Position numbers and translations under genes: made by a program
Part shown: positions 7,617 through 15,536 of the stretch, piece by piece
Layout of the letters: each line of letters begins with the position of its first letter
How positions within the stretch are numbered: the first letter of the stretch is position 1
DNA from: an uncultured Litorilinea sp.
Lineage (GTDB): Bacteria; Chloroflexota; Anaerolineae; Caldilineales; Caldilineaceae
DNA length: 22,998 nucleotides
Direction: 5' to 3'
Assembly: GCA_937922105.1 (NCBI GenBank)
Contig: CAKZVN010000235.1
Location: 1-22,998, forward strand
The notes under the pieces: model-generated
Databases searched by the model: none
Seen by the model: only the letters and a program-made list of their open reading frames with translations
Told to the model about the DNA's origin: nothing

Positions 7617-10064
7617 TTACCTCCCTTCCTCCGGCACGATGGGTGACACCGGCTCGTCCTCCTCTTCCTCCGGCGCCGGCGTTTCCGCCGCCGGTACAGG
7701 GGCGGGTGTCGGCGCCAACGGAGCAATGCCATTGGCCGCGTTGATCTGCGCGGTCACCTCCGCCACTACCACAACCGGGTCCTCACCATCCACCAACACA
7801 CGGGTATAGAGGGCGTCACCCATCTGCTCGACCGTCGTCCACGCAGGCATGTTGGGCACGATCCGCCCGGCCTGAAACTGCTCGGCGAAAACGGCAAACG
7901 CGCTGTCCGCAGGCAGCGGGACCGTCGCATGCGCCGGAACCTTATCCACCGTCTCCATCAGATAGGTCTGCGCTTCCGGGTCCGTGGCATAACGGGCAAA
8001 GAGCCGCGCCAGATTGATCAGCGCATCCCCGGCGCTCTCACGATAGACAAAGCCGCGCACTTGGGCGAAGGGTGTCGCGTCGCCGCCGGGTCCCGCCGGC
8101 AAGGGCGCTACCCCCAACGTATCCTCGCCCAGCGCCCGGCGCAGTTCCGCCAGCTCCTGCGGGCCGCCCACGTAGTAGGCCGATTGCCCACTGATGAAAC
8201 GCTCGCGCAGTTCGTCTCCGTCGTCGCTCAGACGAATTCCGTAGGCATCGCGCGATTCGCGCAGCCACATCAACCACTCCGCCAAGCCTCCTTGGTCCAG
8301 GATCACCCGATTCTCTGGGTCGAAGAGCTGCCCGCCGAACGCCCCCACGCCCCAAAAGGCGCGCACGAAACGCGTATCCAACGTAATGGGAATCCCCTCG
8401 GCGGCTTGGGTGCGCAGGTCGTCCAGCGTCTGCGCGGGGGCGCTCACCAGTCGCCGGTTATAGTAGAGCGCGTCCACGTTGAGGTTCAGCGGAATCCCAT
8501 ACAGGCTTCCTTGCACTCGCATCGCATCCAGCCCACCGGGCCGGAACTTCTGCAACGTGTCTGCCGTCACCACCGTGGTCATGTTCTTGAGCAAGCCCGG
8601 TTCCTGGCTTAGAAAACGCAACGTCGCCTGGGAGACCAGCGCAAAGGTCGGGCGAATCCCCGGCTCATTGTTCAAGAAGCTCTCGCGCAGACGTATGACG
8701 TCCGTTTGCTCCAACTCAACGATGATGAGCGGGCAAATCTGCCGGAAGCGCGTTACCAACTCCGCCAACGCAGCCTGCTCCTCCTCACTCTCCCAGGTAT
8801 GTGCCAAGCGCACCGTGCCCAGCCCAGTGCAGGCGTAGACCGGCTCACTGCTGACGGCAAAGCCATTGGCTTCGTTGATGGTGTTCGTGAGCGCAAATGC
8901 CACATCGGCAGGCGACTCGCCCCCTTCCAGCACTCGCGAATAGGCCTCGTTGCCCAAGCGCATGACCGCCTCATACTCGGGCCGCGTCGGCGTAGGCACG
9001 GCGTTGCGCGCCTGGGTGGCAAAGGCTGCGGCAATCGGATTGAGCCGCGCGTTGATGCGCACGCGCGTGTTGGCAGGCACATGTCCTGCCAGGCGCATCA
9101 AGCGCCCGCTCTGTTCCGAGTTGGTCACGAACTTTGCCAATTCGACCGCCAGCCGCTGCTGGTTGGGCGAAGAGACCGTGCTGAATACAAAGGCGCGCGT
9201 GCTGAGCAGCGGGCCGGCGCTGCCGATTGGCCCCCCCGGCAAGGTCAACACCGTCACGTTCTCTGCGCCCAGCGCCGCCACAATGCCGTTCAGCTCCGTG
9301 GCATAGCCCACGTAGTAAGCGCCCTCGCCTGCCGTAAAGCGCTGGCGCAACACCTCACGGTTGGAATCCTGGATCATACCCGGCGCGCTGCGCGCATCGC
9401 GCAACCACGCCAACCAGTTGGCAAAGCCGCCCTGGTCCAAGATGACGCGCCCCGACTCATCGAAGAGCCGCCCGCCGAAAGCCTGAATCCCCCAAAACGC
9501 ATCGGCAAAGTTGATGGGCAAGAGAACGGTTGTCCCGGCATTAGCCTGGGCCACCAACCCCTCCAGGCTGTTCACCGGTTGCTCCACCAGGCTGCGATTG
9601 ACATAGAGCGCCTGGGTGTTGAGTGATTCGGGCAACCCCACCAACGCACCGTCAACGCGCAACATCTCCAGCGTCGCGGGCATAAAGCGAGCCAGAATAT
9701 CGTCCTCCACCAGTTCGTCCACTGCCGCCAGCGCGCCGGCTTGTGCCAGCGCTTGCACTTGGCCCGACGGGACGATCAGCAAGTCCGGTCCTAGCCCGGC
9801 GCGCACCGCAGCCAAAAACTGCTCGTTCAATTCGGCTTGTGAGGAGAAACTCTGTTGGCGGACGGTAACGCCGGGGTACAATTCCTCAAAGGACTGGATC
9901 ACCTGCGTTAGCGCATCGGCTTCCGCATCGGTCCAGGTATGCCACAGCAACATGCGACCGCTCAACGGTCCATCGGCGCGCAGGCGAGCGGTGGGGCTGC
10001 AACTGGCGAACAAGAACGCCAGTCCCACAATCGCCAGCGCAGCCGCAAACCACGCTTGCTTCAT
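7617..10064 (-). CDS. Solute-binding lipoprotein with two tandem binding domains
   Basis: 815 residues. The N-terminus is a lipoprotein signal peptide, with hydrophobic residues 5-20 and F-A-S-C22 as an acceptable lipobox. Two homologous family 1 extracellular solute-binding domains follow, at about 38-401 and 418-779, ending near an acidic Pro-rich tail (781-815). The duplication is visible at a constant offset of 380: AFWGIQAFGG at 189 and AFWGVGAFGG at 569, FDESGRVILDQGG at 201 and FDPENRVILDQGG at 581, YYVG at 250 and 630. Such proteins normally deliver sugars to ABC transporters, but one protein normally has one domain and none of the flanking genes is a permease or ATPase. The second domain carries Cys412 and Cys444, which might form a disulfide. 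The start overlaps the stop of the D-lyxose isomerase gene (ATGA). The ligand is unknown. Confidence 0.88.
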   Translation of the reverse strand: MKQAWFAAALAIVGLAFLFASCSPTARLRADGPLSGRMLLWHTWTDAEADALTQVIQSFEELYPGVTVRQQSFSSQAELNEQFLAAVRAGLGPDLLIVPSGQVQALAQAGALAAVDELVEDDILARFMPATLEMLRVDGALVGLPESLNTQALYVNRSLVEQPVNSLEGLVAQANAGTTVLLPINFADAFWGIQAFGGRLFDESGRVILDQGGFANWLAWLRDARSAPGMIQDSNREVLRQRFTAGEGAYYVGYATELNGIVAALGAENVTVLTLPGGPIGSAGPLLSTRAFVFSTVSSPNQQRLAVELAKFVTNSEQSGRLMRLAGHVPANTRVRINARLNPIAAAFATQARNAVPTPTRPEYEAVMRLGNEAYSRVLEGGESPADVAFALTNTINEANGFAVSSEPVYACTGLGTVRLAHTWESEEEQAALAELVTRFRQICPLIIVELEQTDVIRLRESFLNNEPGIRPTFALVSQATLRFLSQEPGLLKNMTTVVTADTLQKFRPGGLDAMRVQGSLYGIPLNLNVDALYYNRRLVSAPAQTLDDLRTQAAEGIPITLDTRFVRAFWGVGAFGGQLFDPENRVILDQGGLAEWLMWLRESRDAYGIRLSDDGDELRERFISGQSAYYVGGPQELAELRRALGEDTLGVAPLPAGPGGDATPFAQVRGFVYRESAGDALINLARLFARYATDPEAQTYLMETVDKVPAHATVPLPADSAFAVFAEQFQAGRIVPNMPAWTTVEQMGDALYTRVLVDGEDPVVVVAEVTAQINAANGIAPLAPTPAPVPAAETPAPEEEEDEPVSPIVPEEGR

Positions 10065-10777
10065 GCGCCTACCCCTTGTGGGGGAGCGGCTGCCGGCGCA
10101 TAGTAACGGTCATAATCTCCTACCAAGAGATAGAGCGGCGGCTCATCCTCCACGATCGTCGGAAAGCGCCCCACCGGTTCCAAGAAGCGGTTATCCGCGC
10201 TGTCATCGTTGACCGTGGAGACCTCCCCCACCAGCACACGGCTGTCCGCGCCCCAAAACTTGTGATAACAGTAGGGCGGTAAGGTGATGCTCTCGCCGGG
10301 CGACAGCGCAATGACACTGCCCGCCGCCACCGTGCGTACCACGCCGTCGGTGCTGACGGTCACCGGCGTGTCGTCCAGTTCCTCGTCCGGCGTGGCGTTG
10401 TAGACCTCGACCAGCAGACGCCCGCCGCCACGGTTGATGATGTCCTCGGTCTTAAGCCAGTGGAAGTGATAGGGCGTCACCTGGTCCACATCCACAATCA
10501 GCAACTTTTCGGCATAGAGTTTGCCGCGCCCGCGCTGCAAATCCGCCAGGTCGCCGTTACGCAGCGTAAACAGGAACAGCCCCACCCTGGCATAGTCACC
10601 GGAGCCGAAATCGGTGATGTCCCAGCCCAGGCGCTTGCGGACAATCTCCGCCACCTCCGGTCCCTTGCTGCGCCACTCCTCCGGCGTCCAGTAGGCAAAG
10701 GGGGGCAAATGAAAACCGTGACTGCGGATGAAGGCATCCGCCTCCCGCAAAATGGCATTGATCTGGGATCGGTGCAT
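10061..10777 (-). CDS. D-lyxose isomerase (D-lyxose ketol-isomerase)
   Basis: 238 residues, matching the larger class of D-lyxose isomerases (about 227-240 residues). The ATG at 10777 has a GGAGGT ribosome site 7 bases upstream. The signature YHFHWLKTEDIINRGGG gives three metal ligands of the cupin fold, H104, H106 and E111, and PPYCYHKFWG supplies the fourth, H172. These manganese enzymes interconvert D-lyxose and D-xylulose and also D-mannose and D-fructose. Position 51 bases after a PfkB-type sugar kinase suggests that the ketose made here is phosphorylated by that kinase. It is translationally coupled by an ATGA overlap to the downstream binding-protein gene. The physiological sugar (lyxose or mannose) is not determined. 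Confidence 0.92.
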   Translation of the reverse strand: MHRSQINAILREADAFIRSHGFHLPPFAYWTPEEWRSKGPEVAEIVRKRLGWDITDFGSGDYARVGLFLFTLRNGDLADLQRGRGKLYAEKLLIVDVDQVTPYHFHWLKTEDIINRGGGRLLVEVYNATPDEELDDTPVTVSTDGVVRTVAAGSVIALSPGESITLPPYCYHKFWGADSRVLVGEVSTVNDDSADNRFLEPVGRFPTIVEDEPPLYLLVGDYDRYYAPAAAPPQGVGA

Positions 10778-10828
10778 GGGAATACCTCCGTGACGGGGGA
10801 ATGACTGAATGGAAATCTTAGGGGGAAG

Positions 10829-12019
10829 CTACGTGTTGGTGACGACTTGACCGTCCTGTGCGCCATGCCACAGCCGGTCCTGTCGTTGCCACCCTGCCGT
10901 ATCCAACCGGGAGGGTAGTTGTGCCCACGGTGCAGCAAGTCGCGCCTGCAGCGCTTCCCAGGTGGGCACGCCGCTGATGGCGTCGGCCTGTTCCACATTA
11001 CACGCGCCGGCTGCCACCGCGCAGAGCAGCGCCTCTTCCGGTCTAGCCCCGCGCAACAGCGCAGCGTGGAAGCCGGCAATCGCACAGTCGCCTGCGCCGG
11101 TCGTGCCTGCGACGCGCACCTGAAACGCTGGGGCGTAAAGCGTGCGCCCGACCCACGCGGCGTCGAGCAATCCTCGCCCGACTCGCGCAATGCGCGCCGG
11201 GTCCGCGCTCGTGCGCAACAACATGCCCTGATCGCCCAGCTTCAAGCCCACCACTGCCGCGCCGAGTTGGAGCAACTGCTTGCTTAGATCGAGCACGAGG
11301 GCCATGTCGGCGCCTGCGGCAAGGTTGCTATGCCCGCTGCGCGCCGCCAAGTCGCGGCTTGCGTTAGGTTCCAGCATAAAGAACGCCTCGTCCAGGTTCG
11401 GTAAGAAGAAATCCACGCTCGGCAGCACAGCCGCCAAAAGACCGCGCCAATCTACCTTGCCTGCGGGCGAATTCACATCCACATGGGCCATATCCAGCGA
11501 AGTCGCCAGGCCGGTCGCGCGCACGCGTGCCATCAACGCAGCCAACTCTTGCCCGCCGTCGGCATACATGCGCCGCATAATGGGCGGATAGCCGAAGTGA
11601 AACAAGTCTGCGCCCGCTAGCCGCGCCGGGTCCACATCCGCCGCGCCGAACGTGTCGTTGCTGCCCGGACAGTGCAGAAAGCTGCGATCGACGCCGGGCG
11701 GATTGATCACCACCGTATAGGAACTCGGCCCACCGGGGTCTACGATCATCCCCGCAGCCAATTCCGGGTCGCGACTGCGCACCACATCCAAAATTGCGCG
11801 ACCGAACAGATCGTCGCCGATCTTGCCCATTAGTCGCGTCGGGATACCCAAGCGGTGCAACGCCAAGCCGGTGTTGGAGACCGCGCCGCCCGTCGCCAGC
11901 GCAGCCGGACCGACCGTCACCAGCCGTCCCGGCACGACCAACGCGCCATCGCCGGGCAGCGTGTCAATGGCAGGGATAATGTCGAGGCAAATATGACCGG
12001 CGACAACTGCAATGGGCAT
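10829..12019 (-). CDS. PfkB-family carbohydrate kinase
   Basis: 396 residues. The ATG at 12019 has a GGAG site 7 bases upstream. The ribokinase-like fold is shown by LATGGAVSNTGLALHRLG near residues 42-58, the MGKIGDDLFG segment near 64-73 and the C-terminal signature AGTTGAGDC at 304-312, in which D311 is the catalytic base and the preceding glycines form the anion hole. The family phosphorylates sugars, nucleosides or sugar phosphates with ATP in the cytosol. It is longer than ribokinase (about 310), with an insertion between about 215 and 240 and a tail of some 30 residues. Proximity to D-lyxose isomerase points to a ketose (D-xylulose or D-fructose) as substrate, by inference. Confidence 0.9.
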   Translation of the reverse strand: MPIAVVAGHICLDIIPAIDTLPGDGALVVPGRLVTVGPAALATGGAVSNTGLALHRLGIPTRLMGKIGDDLFGRAILDVVRSRDPELAAGMIVDPGGPSSYTVVINPPGVDRSFLHCPGSNDTFGAADVDPARLAGADLFHFGYPPIMRRMYADGGQELAALMARVRATGLATSLDMAHVDVNSPAGKVDWRGLLAAVLPSVDFFLPNLDEAFFMLEPNASRDLAARSGHSNLAAGADMALVLDLSKQLLQLGAAVVGLKLGDQGMLLRTSADPARIARVGRGLLDAAWVGRTLYAPAFQVRVAGTTGAGDCAIAGFHAALLRGARPEEALLCAVAAGACNVEQADAISGVPTWEALQARLAAPWAQLPSRLDTAGWQRQDRLWHGAQDGQVVTNT

Positions 12020-12101
12020 GGGGCGCTCCGTACCGGGTGCTCATCGTAGGTGACGGCGGGATTGCACAGTGGGCCAATTCGCGTGGACTGCGCTCCGCTT
12101 C

Positions 12102-12110
12102 AGTATAGCA
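12102..12110 (-). promoter_or_regulatory. Extended -10 promoter for the kinase-isomerase operon
   Basis: On the minus strand the sequence reads TGC-TATACT (12110 to 12102), identical to the element ahead of the second phosphofructokinase. No good -35 box is visible. It would leave a leader of about 75 bases before the PfkB start at 12019, and it separates this operon from the phosphatase gene ending at 12142. Confidence 0.5.
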
Positions 12111-12141
12111 CAGCACAGCCGAGCGCCCGGAATTCACCTGC

Positions 12142-12927
12142 CTATGCCCGGCACTCCTGCTCCAGATCCTCCAGCACCACCGCGACGCCGTCCTCATCAT
12201 TGGAGAGCGTAATGCGGTCCGCGACTGCCTTGACTTCAGGAACCGCGTTGGCAACCGCCACCCCCAGCCCGCTCGCCGCCACCATGTCCACGTCGTTGAT
12301 GTCGTCGCCGAACGCGATCACGCGTCCCATTCCCAGCCCCCAGCCCTCGGCGAGAAAACGCAGCGCTGCTGCCTTGTCCGCCGAAGCCGCCAGGATTTGC
12401 ACCAGATCATACTTCACCGAGAGCATGGCGCGCGCCTCCCTGGGCAGCGCCTCCAGCAGCGGTTGCAGCGCGTCGAAGTCCTGGTGGAAGAAGAGAATCT
12501 TGGCTGCGGGCCGCGTCGCCACTGCCATCAGGTCCGCGATCTCATACGGCGCGGTGCGGCGGATGGGGCGATTGAGGTAGAGCACATCGTCAATTTCCAG
12601 CCCCAGCGCGCAATCGGGCAACGCGTCCAGCACCATCTCCACGATGGCGCGCGTCGTCGCCACCGAGATCAAATTCTCATAGACCTTAGTGCCGTCCACA
12701 TAGACCTCCGCGCCGTTGTAGGCGATGCGCGGCAGGCCCAGCAAGGCATCGGGCAGCGCAGCGGCAATGCTGCGCGGCGGGCGGCCGGTCGCAATAACCA
12801 GGCGATGGCCCGCTGCAGCCCAGCGCTGTAACGTGGTCAGGGTGCGCGGCGAAACCGCGCCGTCGCTGCGCAGGAGCGTATCGTCCAAGTCCAGCGCAAC
12901 CACATGCGGCTGTGCGAAACGCCCCAT
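12142..12927 (-). CDS. Cof-type HAD phosphatase (HAD subfamily IIB)
   Basis: 261 residues from MGRFAQPHVVALD. I chose the ATG at 12927 because it lies one base after the stop of the upstream hydrolase gene (TGACATG) and puts the HAD nucleophile motif at the usual distance. A TTG start 30 bases earlier would be less likely. Motif I is ALDLDDTLL (D13 and D15), motif II is VIATGRP, a lysine follows near SADKAAALRFL, and motif IV is AFGDDINDVDM. The C2-type cap lies between motifs II and III, as in Cof/YbiV/YidA proteins. The members dephosphorylate sugar phosphates, FMN or PLP. The substrate cannot be chosen here. It is the last gene of the sulfatase-RNase-barstar-hydrolase run. Confidence 0.9.
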   Translation of the reverse strand: MGRFAQPHVVALDLDDTLLRSDGAVSPRTLTTLQRWAAAGHRLVIATGRPPRSIAAALPDALLGLPRIAYNGAEVYVDGTKVYENLISVATTRAIVEMVLDALPDCALGLEIDDVLYLNRPIRRTAPYEIADLMAVATRPAAKILFFHQDFDALQPLLEALPREARAMLSVKYDLVQILAASADKAAALRFLAEGWGLGMGRVIAFGDDINDVDMVAASGLGVAVANAVPEVKAVADRITLSNDEDGVAVVLEDLEQECRA

Positions 12928-12928
12928 G

Positions 12929-14374
12929 TCAGCCCACATCCGCCAAGAACTCGTCAATCACGCGATTGGTCTCCGCGGGCTTCTCCCAGTGCGGGATGCC
13001 TTTGGTGGGCACAATGCGCGCGCTGCGCCAGTTGGGCAAGGTTGCCGTCAACTCCGCTAGACGGTCGAAGCGCACAAACGCATCCTCGTCATAAATCACC
13101 AACACCGGCTGCTGCACTTGGCGATAGATGCGGTCCACTGCATCGGGTGTGAAGAGCCGTCCGCTGACAAAAGCCAACGGCGCATGCTCTGCGCCGGGTT
13201 GGTGCGCGGTGGCATAGGCATAATCCACCAATCCGGGCGGAATCGGCCCTGCAAAACTCTGCCCCAGGAAATAGTTGATGCTCCGTTTGGTGGTCAAGAG
13301 ATCGAAGAAAGGCCGCGCCCACAGACCGAAGGTGAAGGCCGGATAGAGCCATTGGTCCAAACGCGGCACCGGCTTAGCCTGCATCCCCGACGGGGAGATC
13401 AAGACCAATGCACGTACCGTATCGGGACGTTGGCGCGCTGCCTCCGCGGCAAATTCGCAGCCCAACGACAGCGCCACCACATCCACCGCGACCTTGCCAT
13501 GTTCGGCGCGGATAGCGTCCAGCGCAGCGTGAATGGCTGCCACATAGGTAGCAGGGGAATACGCATACTTGGGACGCGCCGAAAAACCGAAGCCCGGCAA
13601 ATCCAGCGCATAGGTTGGGCGCTCCGTGCGGAAATGCTGAAAGATGGGGCGCATCTCATACGCGCTGGCAGCGGCGTTGATGCTGTGGATCAACAACAGG
13701 GGACGCGCTGCGTTGGGCACATCGCGATAGAGCGTCAACGGGCCGGTCGGTTGAAAGGGCACCGTCATCAGGTCGGCCTCAATGGCCTTCGGTAATTTGA
13801 CTTGGTGTTCGACCATAAAATTGCTGTAGGCAATCCAGCCTACCACGGCAAAAAACGCCAACCGCCCCGCACCGTTGAGTAGCGCAAGCGGCACATTTGC
13901 GGACTGCTCAGCAGAGCTGATCGCCGGTACGGGCGGTGTCGTCGGTCGCGGCTTGGCGACACTCTGGGCAGCTTTGGACAGCGGCGGTTTGACCGCTTCC
14001 ACCCGCTCGCGCAGCAGTTGCTCCAACCGTTCCGGCAAAATCGCCTCAATCCCCTCGCGGATGGCTGCCTCCAGGCTGGCGCGATCTGGGACACGGCTGC
14101 GCGCCGCGTCGATCATCTCACGCCCGGTGGCGCGGCGGCTGTTGAGCGCCTCCAGCCCGGCGCGCAACAACTCCTCCGCCGCAGCCCGATCCAATCGGCC
14201 CAGGCGCGCCCCCAGCAACGTCTCCACCTTGCTCGCATCAATCTTGTCTAGACGCTTGCGCAGGGCCTGCTCTAGCGCGGGCGGGATGCGCTCCACAATC
14301 TCCTCCGGCAGCCACTCCTCCAGGCGATCCATCAGCGACGGCTTGCGCCGTCGGAAAAACCAACCCTGCTTCAT
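12929..14374 (-). CDS. Membrane-associated alpha/beta hydrolase with long helical N-terminus
   Basis: 481 residues from MKQGWFFRRRKP. The ATG at 14374 has a GAGGAGGAG site and overlaps the barstar stop (ATGA); the frame extends 18 codons further upstream without a better site. Residues 15-140 are rich in Leu, Glu, Arg and Ala with no proline-free break, suggesting amphipathic helices. A Pro-rich hinge follows (142-150), and then a membrane segment at 171-187 (RLAFFAVVGWIAYSNF). Residues 205-480 form an alpha/beta hydrolase: the HxxN-type oxyanion region LLLIHSINAAAS, the DLPGFGFS strand, the nucleophile elbow ALSLG (S303), an acid near D429 or D431 and H462 in GIPHWEKP. It may be an esterase, lipase or peptidase; the substrate is unknown. 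Coupling to an RNase inhibitor gene is unusual. Confidence 0.87.
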   Translation of the reverse strand: MKQGWFFRRRKPSLMDRLEEWLPEEIVERIPPALEQALRKRLDKIDASKVETLLGARLGRLDRAAAEELLRAGLEALNSRRATGREMIDAARSRVPDRASLEAAIREGIEAILPERLEQLLRERVEAVKPPLSKAAQSVAKPRPTTPPVPAISSAEQSANVPLALLNGAGRLAFFAVVGWIAYSNFMVEHQVKLPKAIEADLMTVPFQPTGPLTLYRDVPNAARPLLLIHSINAAASAYEMRPIFQHFRTERPTYALDLPGFGFSARPKYAYSPATYVAAIHAALDAIRAEHGKVAVDVVALSLGCEFAAEAARQRPDTVRALVLISPSGMQAKPVPRLDQWLYPAFTFGLWARPFFDLLTTKRSINYFLGQSFAGPIPPGLVDYAYATAHQPGAEHAPLAFVSGRLFTPDAVDRIYRQVQQPVLVIYDEDAFVRFDRLAELTATLPNWRSARIVPTKGIPHWEKPAETNRVIDEFLADVG

Positions 14375-14853
14375 GGGGTCTCCTCCTCTCGTCGGGTCAC
14401 CGCGAGGATGGGAAGCTCGCGGTTCCACGCGGTTGCGTAGCGCAGCAGCACAAAGAAGGGCACCCCCTCAGCCTGCCATGCTGCTACGGCATCGTGTAAG
14501 ATTGCGCGCGCCGTCTGCCATTCGCCCGGCTGCGCGGCGGCAAAGCGGCCCACGCAGTCATAGAGCAACAAATAGCCCGGTGCGCGCACCCAGCTCAAGT
14601 CGCGCATCATCTCGTCGAACGCATCCCAGTTGCGCCCGAAGCCCTGCCCCGCTGCATCGTCGGGAAAACAAAACGCGCGGCCGACCGCCTCGATAAAAGC
14701 CCTCTTGGTCATGACGGTGCGCCCATCCACATAGCCGGTCTGCCAGCCCCAGGCGCGCGCCTCCGCCAAAAGCCGCGGCGCGGGCGCAAAGTACAACAGC
14801 CGGTAAAGACCCGGCGCAACCTCCCCGCGCCCCAGCGCCGCCAACACGCCCAT
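14371..14853 (-). CDS. Barstar-family ribonuclease inhibitor
   Basis: 160 residues, longer than Bacillus barstar (about 90). The barstar core is visible at about 38-140: VDGRTVMTKRAFIEAVGRAF, a lead-in FCFPDDAAGQG, the inhibitory helix GRNWDAFDEMMRDL (75-86), a strand GYLLLYDC and a helix-strand end AEGVPFFVLLRY. In barstar the helix Asp35 and Asp39 plug the barnase active site. D77 aligns with Asp35 and E81 with Asp39. A roughly 35-residue N-terminal extension precedes the core. No signal peptide is seen, so it should be cytosolic and protect against the RNase encoded directly upstream. Its start shares a base with the RNase stop (TGATG), and its stop overlaps the next start (ATGA). Family assignment is firm; pairing with this RNase is inference from coupling. 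Confidence 0.9.
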   Translation of the reverse strand: MGVLAALGRGEVAPGLYRLLYFAPAPRLLAEARAWGWQTGYVDGRTVMTKRAFIEAVGRAFCFPDDAAGQGFGRNWDAFDEMMRDLSWVRAPGYLLLYDCVGRFAAAQPGEWQTARAILHDAVAAWQAEGVPFFVLLRYATAWNRELPILAVTRREEETP

Positions 14854-15491
14854 CAGCGCACAATCTCCCGAAAGCTCTCATAGTGATCGTCGGTGTAATA
14901 CATCTCGCCGCCTTGCCCCGCCACAATACGCCGCGCCCCGCGCGTCCGGACTCCCGGCGTAATCACCGTATACTCGCGGTAATAGCCCTGGGGATGTAAA
15001 GGCAAGCGCCGCTCACGATTTTGGAAGATGATCCCGTCGCGGTCGAAGGGAAAGGGACCGCCCTGTTCAATCAGGCGGATGGTGTGGTGGGCCTCCGGCG
15101 GCAAGTCGGCATAAGCGATGGTCGGCAACGTGCTGGCGCGCGTTGCCGCCGGCTGGGCGGGCGGCGCGTTGGCTGTGGGCGACGGGCGCGGCGTCTGTGC
15201 CGGTGACGCAGTGTCCCCTGCCGGTGCAACCGGCGTGCCCGTGGGATCAGGGGCGACCTCACGCGGCGTGACCGCAGCCACAGGCGCGCCGCCGACCGTG
15301 CCCGTGGGCGTCTCGACGCCCGCCGCAGGCGCGACCGTCGCAGGGCGCGCAGGCGCGCTTGCCGGCGCGACATTCTCCAACACCCCGCTGCGCGCCAAGA
15401 AAAACAGCACCAGCGCGACCACCACAAATGCCACCGACGTGGTGGGCGAGATACGCCGCGGATTGAGCGGCGGTTTACGACGTCTGCTCAT
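14853..15491 (-). CDS. Membrane-anchored RNase Sa/barnase-like guanyl ribonuclease
   Basis: 212 residues. The short N-terminus is strongly basic (SRRRK and PRR), followed by one membrane segment at about 18-34. A low-complexity Pro/Ala/Thr/Val linker runs to about 122 and the RNase domain covers 123-212. The domain closely resembles secreted Streptomyces RNase Sa: LPPEA, GGPFPFDRDGIIFQNRE, GYYREYTVITPG, RTRGARRI and YYTDDHY. The catalytic residues are all present (E173, R184, R188, H203 and Y204, matching Sa Glu54, Arg65, Arg69, His85 and Tyr86). Positive-inside topology puts the RNase outside the cell. It would cut RNA after guanosine. The two disulfide cysteines of RNase Sa are absent. An AGGAG site lies close to the ATG. 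The barstar gene follows immediately. Confidence 0.92.
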   Translation of the reverse strand: MSRRRKPPLNPRRISPTTSVAFVVVALVLFFLARSGVLENVAPASAPARPATVAPAAGVETPTGTVGGAPVAAVTPREVAPDPTGTPVAPAGDTASPAQTPRPSPTANAPPAQPAATRASTLPTIAYADLPPEAHHTIRLIEQGGPFPFDRDGIIFQNRERRLPLHPQGYYREYTVITPGVRTRGARRIVAGQGGEMYYTDDHYESFREIVR

Positions 15492-15536
15492 ATTCTCCTA
15501 ACATGATGTGACCAGGCGCGGCCGGATTGCGCCGCT

